Below, one piece after another: positions 12,344 to 23,382 of a stretch of DNA of 64,000 nt. The translations under genes and the position numbers were made by a program. Each line of letters starts with the position of its first letter. Within the stretch, counting starts at the first letter, position 1. The stretch comes from Ananas comosus (Eukaryota; Streptophyta; Magnoliopsida; Poales; Bromeliaceae): assembly GCF_001540865.1 (NCBI RefSeq), contig NC_033622.1, forward strand, positions 1,142,504-1,206,503. The letters run 5' to 3'. Under the pieces are notes generated by a model, which worked only from the letters and a program-made list of their open reading frames with translations, ran no database searches and had not been told where the DNA came from.

Positions 12344-13252
12344 TATATATATATATATATATATATTTTCGAGCTTTTCGAGCTTTTCGAGCCTAATTCG
12401 AACGAGCCGAGTAATACTCAAGCTTGGCTTGAAATGAATTTCGAGCCTTATATTTTGTTCAAGCTCGGCTCATTTAATTTCGAGTCGAGCTCGAGCGAGC
12501 CGAATATCGAGCCGAACACGAGTCGAACGCGAGCCGGCTCGCTCGTTTGCCAGCCCTAGCCGTGCGCACATCTTGCTTTCCTGAAATTCTATCATAGCAC
12601 TATCAATGCCTGTTTGGTCTGACTTTTGTAACAGCTTGTCTACTAGGAAAAGGAAGAGATCCTGACTTAGGAAATATTTTTCTCCTTGATCTTCTCTTCG
12701 TCATTTGATTCTCTTATATATACTCTGCAGGTTTTTCCGAGGAACTCTCCGCTAGTGGCTGATGTATCGCAGGCCGTCTTGAACGTGACGGAGGGCGCGC
12801 AACAAGATCTTGGAGATCGAGCGGAAATGGTTTGGCGATCAGCTGAGCTGCTCGGGCCAACGAAGCAGCCTCACCTCCACGACTCTCGACCTCCAAAGCT
12901 TTCGAGGGGTGTTCATCATCACCATCGCTCTATGGGGACTCGCATTCAGGCCTACCTCGTTTACTCGCTGCGCAAGAACATGCACACACTGCATGCCATG
13001 TCCGAAAGTTCGCGCTGGAGACGACTACTCGCATCGTTTAAAGGCTGCAGTTTTAAAGGCAACAGCAAGAACGAAGAAGATGGAGTTGTTGTGGATGAAG
13101 GGGAGTCTAACACTACCGAGCAAGCTGAGGAAGTTAGGGTAATGGGAGATCTCAATGGTTTGGATAACACCCAAAGCATCTATGCAAGTATGGACTCGCC
13201 GGATGCAGCGTCGGAGCCGAACACACCAGGCCGGAGGCTAAGTCCGCGGTAG

Positions 13253-14359
13253 GTCATACCAACAGTGTGGATTGCATACTTCTCAAAGAGTTTAAATTCA
13301 ATGGGTCCCCAGAGATTTAGTGCAAAACGCTAAAGTTTCATAGAATGTGCCTGTACAAAGCAACAATCTGCTTTAATTTCAAATAGAAGCTGCTGAGAAA
13401 TAACCTTTGATCAAAAACTGTTGTAAATCGTAAACATGTACACCCAAACTAAACACGTGTACGCAAATAGAACTTCTGTAGAAGCTCTAGTTAAGCCAAG
13501 CAGACCCGACATTTGCCGTGATTGTAAAATAGACCAATTTACCGTCCTACGATTTGAACTTTACCATTCAGTAGTTTGTAAAATGTATCGCTTTGCTGCC
13601 TATATAATCATTACAGTGAAACAGAAATACGAGAACAAAATGGCAGAGTTCAACTTTTCAAATTACATTAATGGCAAAGTGTAAATGTGCTAAACCACAG
13701 GAGGGTTAGTTGAAACTTTTACCCTTTTTATTTTCTACAGAGGCTTTTGTGTTGTTTCCAATTTTTCACATGCAAAATGATCCACCTGGAAAAATCTTAC
13801 ACGGAAGTGTAAGATTATCCTCAAATATACAGAATGCCCACATAATTAATATAGCTCATGCTCAAGACAAGTATTTTAGAAAACTTTTTAACTCTTGAAT
13901 CATGCACGTGACAGGTATATTACGAAACACAATAGCATGATACAAAATCAAATAGATGCTGAAAAGCTACTGATCAAATCTATTTCTACATATGAAATTT
14001 TACAACAAAGCATTTTACCCTTCTTGCCTGAATGGAGGCCTTATAACCATAAAGGCTTTCGCTGGCTCGCCTCCACATTATATCCCTAACAGCAACATGC
14101 CCTGCATAAATTGACGGTCGGCTTCCCTGTGAGTATTTCTTGATTATAATGATTTCATGGAATAGGGAAATTAATGTATTCATTTCCAAATTTGCTCACT
14201 CTGATGAACAAAGCCCATACGAGGAGTAAATACAGGATCTACAGAGTTTTAAGTTTCAGATATAGTAATATAGTGTTTCTGAGAGTGTACTCAGTAAATC
14301 TTGGTAAGTACTGTCAACATTGGAGGATCCTATACTTGTGTACCTGATTAATGATGAAA
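13253..14359. other. Convergent intergenic region between GLR pseudogene and DGK
   Basis: About 1.1 kb between two convergent loci. It probably holds the 3' UTR of the kinase on the right side. No supported ORF on either strand. Confidence 0.5.
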
Positions 14360-17300
14360 TCATTCCCCACTAAGCATAAGCGAGTGAAAAGGGACTTTCT
14401 TTATCTCCACAATCGTAGAGTACTCATTGCTTAATGGTTGCTTCCATGGTTCTCCATCCATCTGCAAGTAAGCTCGGCTCCACTGGCCGCCTCTCATTTC
14501 CAATTTGACTGCAGCAGCCTGAAAAAGAGCCATCATTTTGAGTACGCATGTGTAGAACCATATGGTTTTATCAGAACTTAGTAGTACTATGATTCACTAA
14601 TTATAGAAAATTATCATGACTTTGTCCACAACAACACAAACTAACGGAAGATGATGTGGTCTAACTGATGGAGTGAACAAGTTGTTCTGTAAAACTTCCA
14701 AAAACGTTACGATCATATTGCTGTTTCCTCCGAAGCTTGCATTTTGTGGGATTTATTTCTAAGAAGAATGGTAATGAACACTCTATCTTCAAGTGCCAGC
14801 TCATTTAATTTTGTCCACAATATTTATCGCATTAAAATTGAGATTTTCTCTAAAAAAGCAGTATAGTCCAATGCCTCTTCCAATGAAGTTCTTCGAACAA
14901 ATCTTCCAAAACATAAAACTCCCAGCAAAAGTCGCCAGCTGCATTATGAAAAGAAAAGGGCATCTATATTTGTGGCACAATTTGCTAGCGAAATGTTTAC
15001 CAAAGTGTCAATATCTATTTATATTCATCAATGTGTTTGGTTTTAGAACACCAAATGAAAGGTTGCCCCTAAAAGTGGTACCTGAGCCATGTGTTTCGCA
15101 GAAATTAGTTCAGTCATGACCAATGAAGCGTGCCATCCTTGCTTTAGCCCAAAAATTTCGAGCAACCCATCATCCACATGTGCTTCGACAAAGCCTCTCT
15201 AAGGAAGCAGGAAGAACATGGATTAGTATAATTGAAAATAGATGCCAGCCACAATTTACTTGTTGAAACTCAATGCATATGCGTATCTCTCTAAACGAAT
15301 GATGATAAAACCTTCTCTAGATATTCAGGCTTAAGATCACCCCAAGGATGTCTTCCGCTTCCATAATTGTTGAGATTTAACACCACAATTGCCCTAACAC
15401 TGCAGCCAAATAAGACCAATTAAAACAGCACACTATCAAACTAATGGAAAATCTGGAGTAAGATTAACAGCATAGCCCATGATGTGATGCAACTGCTCAA
15501 TGGACACTAAAAAAATGTTTAAGCCACAAACAAACAATGTAAAAGATTGTCACAATGGATGCAACAATTTTGCATGTTTAAATATTAGATGAATTTCACA
15601 TCTTGGTGACAAAGAAATGGCAACTTGCCTTGATGGAATAGAGATTTGCTCCCATTCTGAGCAGTTGACCTTTTTCACATAAAGACGCAAAATATTATTA
15701 AGGCCCCTGCATACAAGAATTTCTAAATTAATACAATAAAATGATCTATTTGGAAATGCATGGGAGAATGAGTATCAAAAAACTAAGTCCCTATTTGGAA
15801 AGGACGATGTTTGAAACAACTAAAGAGAGTAGCAGCTGTGAAAAGACAACCTTAAGCCTGGAGTGCTGATACAAGGTGTACAAAACCACCCCTGAGTGCA
15901 GCTATATCCAGAATATATCAACTGCATAAGACATTAGATTATTAGCATGCATGATCAACAAGATAAAATGATTTACAGAAAATAATTAAACGTATTCCAA
16001 AGTTCAACAAATAAGAGCAAAGCTACAGTCAAACTGTAAAGTGGCTATTAGCCCAGCAAAGGGAACAGAGCCACTTAATAAAGTTCTATCAAGAAGAGCT
16101 CGACAATGGAAAGCATAAGCATCAGAGTGTAAAAAATGTGAATGTTAACTACTGTAATTAGAATTAGTAACCAACTTTAAACTATCTTAGAAATATGTGA
16201 ATTTGTAGTAAGGACACAAGATTTGGTTAGTCAGATAATGAAACTAGAGTCTTCAAAATGACATTGCAATAAACTTTATAAGTAGGCAACAAAGGAAAAC
16301 TAAAATGTGATATTTTATCCTTAAGAAAGTTTTAGTTCATTAATTAAAGTACTGTCTGTTGCTACTAAGTCCAGAACTGCTTTCTGCGATTGCACAATCA
16401 ATACGAACATGAAATCAAAAGAAAAAGCATCTAGCATGCTTAGGCAAAAAGGAGATTTGGCCATTACTTTATTTGAAATTGGTCCCTGCGCAAGGTATGG
16501 TTTCTCATCTCGAAGATGGTGGAAACCATATGCAACTTGAGCATCCATTCCTGCATTTAAATATATAATAAGTAAGAATCTGCAGAGGAACAGAGAAAAC
16601 ATAAGAATGATTAGCTTAGGAAAGATTACGACAATTTTAAATATTCAGACATCCATCAAAAGGTGTTTTCACATCCTTAATCAAGCGTTAATCTTTGACA
16701 TACTGACATGCAGTGTATTAATAAAATGCGTGAAATGTAAAAAAGAAAAATAACAATTAGTAAAATTAAATGCTGGACAATGTGCAACCTCTTCACACAT
16801 CTTCCTTTTAATTGTGGCAAATGAGGTAGTACACTGTCCAGCATTTAATTTAATTGATATCAGAGGCACCCACAAATCTATGATGGATATGAGTTCAAAC
16901 ATATGCTAATACTCGGGATTTCCCTACTGACATGCTACAAGTTTTCTTGCCAAGTCAAACAGCCCAATTTCTACATAATTAGTAAACTACATTGAACAAA
17001 ACATTTATAGTAAGAGGAAAGATAGGACAGAGAATCTAAGAAATAGATTTTAAAGAGCAGCAAGTATACACTTGATTAGATCATAGGTCAAGTAAAACTC
17101 AAAAAGATGAAACCGAGACCAGCTAGCTTGAAATTAATTTCTAGAGACACTCATGTCAACATTAATTGAAAGTTGGTTTTTTAGGATCCTATCAGACTCG
17201 AAAAATAATGAGTTACAGCTGCTGATAGAGTAATGAAACGCTTCAGGCCATCAGAACTTGCAAAAGCTCATGATAATCTATGCAACACCGAGTTCGAAAA

Positions 17301-19724
17301 GTTACATATGCTTAATTCACTAAATTAATACATGATAATTGGGTTTAATGCGACTGAAACAGGGAGTTTGTTATAAGAAATTGTAATCACACCCAACAAA
17401 GCATACCAATGCTCAAATAGTTATAGAATACTCCTTCATAGCAAGAAGATTTTTCAGGCATTTCTCCTGATATGTCCATAACCTGCCACAAGATTAGCAC
17501 TATCAGAGATTTCAGCATTAAATGTGTTCAATATGTAAGAGTAACTAAGAAAGGTAGAAGTCTGGGAATAAAATATGGTAGAAACTAGAAATTTGCAAGA
17601 TTCTAAAAACTAAACAAGTTCAAATTTTCCTTTTTAAAAAACAAAACAGGATTAAAAACATTAATTAGCCAAAAGCACAACCAGAGAACAGAGTTACAAT
17701 CAATAGCCAAAAGCACAACCTGAGTAGAATCAAACTGTTCTGTCGGACTGAGTGAGTATGGCCGTTCTACTAATTCTCCTCCTGGCATGACAACTACAAC
17801 TCGCCAACTGCACAAAGGCAATTGCAAATTGAGATGACTATGAATTCCGTAATGTTGCTCATTTATAACATTTGTTAATCACTGTAAATAAATACGACAT
17901 AGACTTCCATATCAAAAGGAAAACATCTCTTTGAAGCAAGACTGACAGAACAGGACAATCACATTACTACTAGAACCAATATATGTTCATTTCAAGTTTA
18001 GCGCTAGTATCAAATGTAAAAATTTCTCTCGAGAAGCTCATCTCTCATAGCTTGATCCCGCAAATGTCTCAAATGACTGCAAATGACAAGATTCAGCTAC
18101 TTATTGAGTAATAAAGATTTTCACATGAATTGTCAAACAAAACTCAGGAAAATTTTCCTTCAAATGCCTAATGTAAGGAAGAAAATAGATTAACTACTTC
18201 ATAATGATTTTACCAACAAATGTGATAGGAAAAAATGATTAGTAAAAAATCCTAATGCGACTGAAAGTTTTAAAGGGTCGGCATAACAGAAAAAAAAATG
18301 CCACAAGCATGAGACTTCTCCTTAGAAGTAAACGGTACAGTTCAATATTGAAATTCTTGATAAAGAAATTAAAAGAGTAGATATTTTTATAACCAAATAA
18401 TGCTATGTAAAGGTGAAACAAGTTGGGGGGAAGTAATCTATTTGCTTATTTGTAGAAAACAACAAACTTATCTGGCATTCCTAGTAGGTTACACAAAGAA
18501 GGCATGCCAGGTGAAACATCTGTGTTGTACAGGAGCAACACATAATAATCCATGCCTACGCAACTACACATTAGAAATGGGCAACAGATCCACTGCCCAA
18601 CCAGTGATGACACCATTCTACATTGCATAAGGTAAAGAATAAAACATAACGCTGCCCAAATGTGTATAAGAATACTTGTTGAGCTTCTAACTAGTAAATT
18701 AAGTTCAACAACGAATGGGACAAGAACGCTTACGACGAATTTGATGCTACCACTTAAGTTCAACAAAGGAAGGTAAAGAGATCATAGCAAAGGCAAAACA
18801 TCAATCACCTATCAAGACGGCGAACAGGAGCATTAATCGCCTTGTAGAGTGAACGCTTTACTGCTGCACGCCATCCAAAAGGAAAAGAACCACCCTGCAG
18901 AGATACTAGTCAAAGTCAATCGACAAAATCTCTTAGAAAATCGAAATTAATTGACTCTATAATAAAATTGCTTGAGCATAGCAGCCAAAACAGAGCACTA
19001 CTTACCCAGCCAAAAGTCCTGGAAAGGTCATTGCCTGTTCCAAGTGGAATAATGCCGGTCGGAGGAACCGGTTCCCTTTTCATCACATGAAGTTCGGTAA
19101 AACTTCCTAACACCCATCCAACTGTGCCATCACCTCCTGCAACCTACTATGAAGAATCAAGAATTGACAATGCATGATTGATGAACTCATTGTGTTATCC
19201 CTACTATCTTAAAAAAGAGAATAAGCTACTGATTAAAATACCAATTCGGCATACCATAACCCTCAACTTCTCGCGAGTGGCCTTTGCGCAGAGATCTCCT
19301 TGATCAGCCAACTTCTCCAAGCACATCAAACCGTAGCGGACGAAATCAGGGGGCTTTGTGACTGAAAGATCAAAGACCTGTGCAACAAACATCGAAAATT
19401 CGGTGAGTATCAGGTTCACTTAACAAAATAAACTGCTAACTCTCGGAACAGAGGTTACCAATTTCACTCATGATTCTACAAGACATAGAGCCATTAAAAT
19501 TAGAACAAACCAAGACGTATCATTTGCAATTTAGAAATGAATAAACTAGAAATTAAAAGAAAACAACATAATTCTCATTCAATTTATCTGATGATCGAAA
19601 TCAGAGAACCCGGACAAAAATATTACTAATAATCTGATAACCTGGATAAAATATTAATAATAATCCAATAAATTCAGCAACAGTACTTTGTGAACTACTC
19701 TACAACAACGAAATTTTCAAGAAA

Positions 19725-19760
<36 letters not shown>

Positions 19761-20122
19761 GTTGGTTTCTCCACCTGTTCCTCGCTGATGAGCTCTCGGA
19801 GGCGGAGAGTGAGGGCGGGGCCGTGCCTCCCACCGCTGCGGGAGTTGACGAAGACGACGATGGGCGCCTCCGGCGCCGCCTCCTCCCCCGGCGCCGCCGC
19901 CGCCGCCGCCGCGGAGAGCCCGGCGCCGACGCCCTTCTCCCGCATCGCCGCCGCCATCGCCGCGCGGAGGCGCTCGGGGATCACCACCCTCCGCCGCAGC
20001 TCCTCCTTGTCGACCCCCTTTCCCGGGATCCCGCACCCCCTCAGCGACTCCCATATCGACACCCTCGCCGCCACCCCCCCTCCCGGAACCCCTTTCTCCG
20101 CCGCCGCCGCCGCCGCCGCCTT
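14360..20122 (-). CDS. DGK: Diacylglycerol kinase (cluster II type), start codon in gap
   Basis: Phosphorylates diacylglycerol with ATP to phosphatidic acid. Exons in transcript order: 19775-20122, 19255-19377, 19006-19143, 18809-18894, 17720-17807, 17407-17482, 16468-16550, 15851-15921, 15629-15706, 15312-15399, 15082-15198, 14360-14518. All phases agree and give about 484 residues, the normal length for the Arabidopsis DGK3/4/7 group. The catalytic DAGKc domain (about residues 80-220) has [16 protein letters not shown], then [13 protein letters not shown] and [17 protein letters not shown]. The accessory domain (about 240-450) has [25 protein letters not shown] and [10 protein letters not shown]. 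The protein ends LMLSGE. There are no C1 or membrane-anchor segments, as expected for cluster II. Exon 1 encodes poly-Ala from GCC repeats. No ATG precedes them in frame before the N run at 20123-20127. The intron after exon 9 starts GC instead of GT. Confidence 0.93.
16763..16851. repeat. Hairpin-forming inverted repeat in DGK intron
   Basis: Arms 16763-16791 and 16823-16851 pair over 29 positions with about four mismatches. The outer 17 pairs are perfect (AAATTAAATGCTGGACA against its complement). The loop is about 31 nt. It lies in the intron between DGK exons 7 and 6. The geometry resembles a MIRNA-type foldback or a tiny MITE; there is no sign of which. Confidence 0.6.
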
Positions 20123-20127
20123 NNNNN
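20123..20127. other. Assembly gap (5 N) at the expected DGK start codon
   Basis: On the minus strand, codons read upstream from [12 protein letters not shown] run through Gly/Val/Lys/Glu and a poly-Ala stretch to AAG (20120-20122). The next in-frame triplet is NNN (20123-20125), and beyond it is a (GA)n tract that looks like 5' UTR. The initiator ATG is therefore probably inside or just beyond the gap. Confidence 0.7.

Positions 20128-20161
<34 letters not shown>
20128..20161. repeat. (TC)n microsatellite in DGK 5' UTR/promoter
   Basis: A CT dinucleotide run immediately upstream of the DGK coding region (GA on the transcribed strand). Similar CT/GA tracts lie just upstream of TRMO (about 30477-30496) and CSLC (about 60411-60450). 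GA-rich leaders are common in plant promoters. Confidence 0.7.
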
Positions 20162-20162
<1 letters not shown>

Positions 20163-20164
20163 AG

Positions 20165-20926
20165 TCTCGACGCTACAGTGTGTGAGAGAGCGAAGCAAAA
20201 AAGCAGGGGTCGGATTTATACTATAAAAAAAGAAATAAAAAAAAAATTGACCCAGAGTATTTAAAGGGTTAAACTACTCTCTAATTTTTAATAATAATTT
20301 AAATAATTTTTGTTTTTTTTTTAGAGGGAATTTTTTTTTTATATATTCTTTTCTTGTGCGTGGGCTCTCCTGGTTTTTCCTCTGACGACCTTTTTTTTTA
20401 TAAAACCAAAAAAAAAAAAAAACGAGTCAAAAATATAAAATTGTGTGGGCGAAAAGTGCCAGCGTGGCACAGCGCGGACGAAAAGCTATTCCGTACACCG
20501 GGTTCATCAGTTTATTGGTCTATACTGAACCTATCTTAGGATGCCGTGTTCTGAAAATGCATCAACCACTCAGTTACTTCACTAAAACTATGTTATTTGT
20601 AGCAATATCAATTTCTCGTACCAAAATCTCCCACGGTCTTTGCATCCCCTGCAATGCTGATATGCTTTTGCTGGACTAGTCTTTTGTGAAATCTATTAAT
20701 TTTTCTCGACTGAACACTTCGTACACACATTCTGTTTCTTCGATAAAAAGAATGCACCGGGTGCAGGGAGTAAGAGAGAAAAAGGAAAAAGGGCCGAGAA
20801 ATATTTGCCCCTGAGAATGGAGAGAATTACGGGAATGCCACTGATATGTGGGCGGCGACTGTGGTTGGTGGGGTGGAGGAATTAATGGTGCGTCACGCGG
20901 GCTTGATGATGGAGTTGTGTTTGTGG
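20165..20926. promoter_or_regulatory. Upstream region of DGK
   Basis: Non-coding, with A-rich stretches. It is assigned as promoter and 5' flank of the minus-strand DGK by position only. I cannot place a TATA box with confidence. Confidence 0.35.
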
Positions 20927-21192
20927 TAGAGATGGCAACGGGTCGGATTCGGAGCGAATTTTTAAAAATTCGAACCCGAATCCGACTACAAACTCGAGAC
21001 CCGAATTCGAATCTGAATCCGACGGATTTTAAAAATTCATATTCAAATCCGAACCCGACCGAAAATTCGAAACCCGAACCCGAATCCGAATCTGAAAATT
21101 TGAACCCGAAACACTTATTTCTTTTTTCAATATTTTAAAACATATTATATTAAATCTAAATTTTTAAAATACAAATTCAAATATAACATCAA

Positions 21193-21256
<64 letters not shown>

Positions 21257-21443
21257 ATACAAAATAAATTCGGGTTCGGGTCGGGTTCTGGTTCGGATCG
21301 GGTACAATCAAAATTCATATTCGTCATGTTTCTATTTTTTATATTCATATCCGAATCCATATCCATATCCATCGGATATATCCGTTTCATTCGGGTTCGG
21401 GTTCGGATAAAATTTCGGGTATCCATATCCATTGACATCCCTA
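20927..21443. mobile_element. hAT-like element with near-perfect 8-bp duplication
   Basis: Begins TAGAGATGGCAACGGGTCGG and ends CCATTGACATCCCTA, which are imperfect inverted ends (TAGAGATGGCAACGG against TAGGGATGTCAATGG). It is flanked by GTTTGTGG (20919-20926) and GTTTGTGA (21444-21451), matching at 7 of 8 bases. Internal repeats are of the CCCGAACCCGAATCCG type. A (TA)n tract sits at about 21197-21257. Non-coding. Confidence 0.75.
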
Positions 21444-21457
21444 GTTTGTGAGATTTT

Positions 21458-21836
21458 TTTTTTTGGTTAATTTTATATAAATTTTTATAAATATATTTTT
21501 ATAAATTTTAATTTTTATATATTATTTATGTAAAAATTTTAATAATTTTAAATATATTCTTCTGATTTAATACCGTTAAAATATTATTTATTTTATAAGT
21601 AAAATAATATTTTTGGCGTAATATATAATTGAAGAGCGATAAAAAGGTCAATTTATCTCATTAACTAATCAAGTTAAGTATTTTATCTATGATTAACTAA
21701 TTTTTTTAATGGATTCTAACGGTAGGAATATATTTGAAAATATCAGAATTTTTATAGAGACAATATATAAAAATTAAACTTTATAAAAAAATATGTATAA
21801 TTTATTATATTTATAGGGACTGGTATGAAATTAACC
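21458..21836. repeat. R1-family inverted-repeat MITE
   Basis: The ends contain inverted TTTTATAAATTTTAATTTTTATATATT-type arms. The right arm includes GAAAATATCAGAATTTTTAT, shared with the element at 1-335. The centre carries TCATTAACTAATCAAGTTAAG, which recurs in inverse orientation at about 55600. Confidence 0.5.
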
Positions 21837-21984
21837 TATTTTTTCGATAATAAAAAGTTTGGAATGTCTTTTGTCACACCCAACCCGGGGATTCGAAGTT
21901 TGGAACACGTAATTTACTTGGTCACGGGTACACGTGAAATGTGGGACATAGTTCATTAGTTTTTTCAGAAAATAAAAATGTATA

Positions 21985-22290
21985 AAAAAATTATCTGAAC
22001 AGTACTTTTTTTTTAATTTGACTATCTAATATTTTAAATTTTTAATTTAATTTTTTAATCTATTTAATTTGAGTCAGTCAACGATATCTGAAATTTAAAA
22101 TTTTAAAAATATATTAAATAAATTTATAAAGATATACAACATATTTAAATTTTTAAAGCAAAAATTATCGTTGATTCACTCAAATCAAACAAAATGATAG
22201 ATTGGATATTAAAATCAAAATTTTGAAAGATTGGATTGCCAAATCAAAATAGTCTATAATTTAGGTAAACTTTATACGTTTTTTATTTTT
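21985..22290. repeat. R2-family palindromic MITE
   Basis: The left arm (ACTATCTAATATTTTAAA, TTTAATTTGAGTCAGTCAACG) is mirrored by the right arm (GTTGATTCACTCAAATCAAAC, GATTGGATATTAAAATCAAA). Copies of this about 300-bp family also occur at about 24305-24655, 35380-35725, 51750-51950 and 57826-58150. No coding capacity. Confidence 0.55.
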
Positions 22291-22923
22291 TTAAGATAAA
22301 AATATACAAAATTTATCTTAACTAATTTGCATAAAAGTCAATCAATTTTGCATTTTTACAAAAACAAGCCGCCATTTTAAATTTGCAGATTAGCCTGAAT
22401 TTTTAGTAAACTAATCAAATATTATTATTACTTTTTCTCTGTCGTCTTCTTTTGTTCGTTTCTTTTTCTCCTTCCGCTCTCAATTTATTTTCTTTTTCGT
22501 TGTTTCTTCCTCTCCCTCTCTTTCAGTTTTTTCTCCCTTCTCCTCCTCCTCCACCATCCCTACATTGACGTCGCACTTCGCTCTCTTATTTCACTGATAC
22601 ATCTGTCGATGCCAATTCAGATATGGTATAAATCTCAGAGGTGAAAACGACGATGGCAATGAGGGTGCCGCAAGATTTAAGGATAATGGGGACAAAGAGC
22701 ATGTTGGGGGGGTGCGATGGCAGCAGCAAAGGCAAGAGAGAGAGGGCACTATATATATATATATATATATNTAATAAAAAATAATAAATAATAAAAAATA
22801 TTATTTTTTTCTTTTAAGAAGATAATTATATGTTGTGGCCGCTACAAAAAATACGAAGAATAAAGAAGAAAGAAGAAAAAGACAAAGTTACGTTGTTTAA
22901 AACGAAAGTTACATTATTTAAAA
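22291..22923. other. Spacer with TC-rich block, (TA)n and 1-nt gap
   Basis: Contains a CT-rich block at about 22430-22560, a moderately GC-rich stretch (about 22560-22750), a (TA)n tract ending in N at 22771, and A-rich sequence. Nothing recognisable as a gene. Confidence 0.4.
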
Positions 22924-23098
22924 TTATTTGAGACTAAGTTTTACCATATAAAATAAAAATTAATTTTTTAAGGTAACTATTGCACTATTTAAAACTATTT
23001 GAAAGGAAGAAAAAGCTAGATGCCAATCTATCTTAAAAAGGCAGAAAAGGTTAAAAAATTAATTTTTATTTTATATGGTAAAACTTAGTCTCAAATAA
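22924..23098. repeat. Perfect 48-bp inverted repeat (foldback)
   Basis: Arms 22924-22971 and 23051-23098 are exact reverse complements over all 48 positions (outer part TTATTTGAGACTAAGTTTTA). The loop is 79 nt. Right after it, a 16-nt inverted repeat (23095-23110 with 23228-23243, AAGTTGATGAAATC core) overlaps the right arm. Perfect identity implies recent origin or gene conversion. Confidence 0.85.
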
Positions 23099-23382
23099 GT
23101 TGATGAAATCCTTACTTGCAGGTGTTATCTTGTGTTGGATTCTCATAGTACACAAATGTGATTTTGATAATTATAGAAATTTTCAGTTTATAATTCAAAT
23201 CCAAATCTTGCTAAAACCCAATCCAAGATTTCATCAACTTATTATCAAAATGGAAAATCAACATTTCCATCTAAACCAACATAGCAATAATTAAAAAATT
23301 AATATTCAACTTTTTTTTTATTGATAGCAGAAATTGGCAAAGGATTTGATGGTTAGTACTAAGAATCTCAATTCAAAATTTA

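Larger units (their letters stand above)
11715..12558. mobile_element. hAT-like element with 8-bp target duplication, itself interrupted
   Basis: Starts TAGGGGTGGAAACGAGCC and ends GCTCGTTTGCCAGCCCTA, which are imperfect terminal inverted repeats rich in GAGCCGAGCTCGAGC motifs. It is flanked by perfect 8-bp direct repeats GCCGTGCG (11707-11714 and 12559-12566), the duplication size of hAT transposons. It sits in the last intron of the GLR pseudogene and is itself interrupted by a Micron-like element at 12179-12343. No transposase ORF. Confidence 0.85.
9914..13252 (+). pseudogene. Degenerate tandem GLR copy with nested transposons
   Basis: Remnants of a second GLR in the same orientation as the first. 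Exon 1: 9914-10168, with an ATG, a hydrophobic signal-like start (LLVYCYLLCFFVFAGVG) and GALLDLKSVGGKASLASIEL. The frame then breaks at about 10103-10113 and continues in another frame as VEVVVHARDSKADDVSAASA, ending at GCA G|GTAATA. The exon 2 body (about 430 codons in the intact neighbour) is gone. Only the end of exon 3 survives (about 11623-11687, YDMVGRIYKTGGFGF, then GTAAGT). The last exon (12731-13252) starts VFPRNSPLVADVSQAVLNVT and then needs two frame changes, near 12800 and 12945, to follow GLR through EIERKWFG and the M4 region. Micron-like elements and a hAT-like element fill the gaps. No functional channel can be made. Confidence 0.88.

Noticed and set aside
16681..16902. 73-codon minus-strand ORF in a DGK intron
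   Set aside because: It reads through the hairpin repeat. It has no homology, and flanking exons splice across it.
19788..20264. Plus-strand and alternative-frame ORFs over DGK exon 1 (Arg/Ala-rich, some spanning the N gap)
   Set aside because: They arise from GCC-repeat composition opposite or out of frame with the true DGK frame, which is supported by homology and splice phase.
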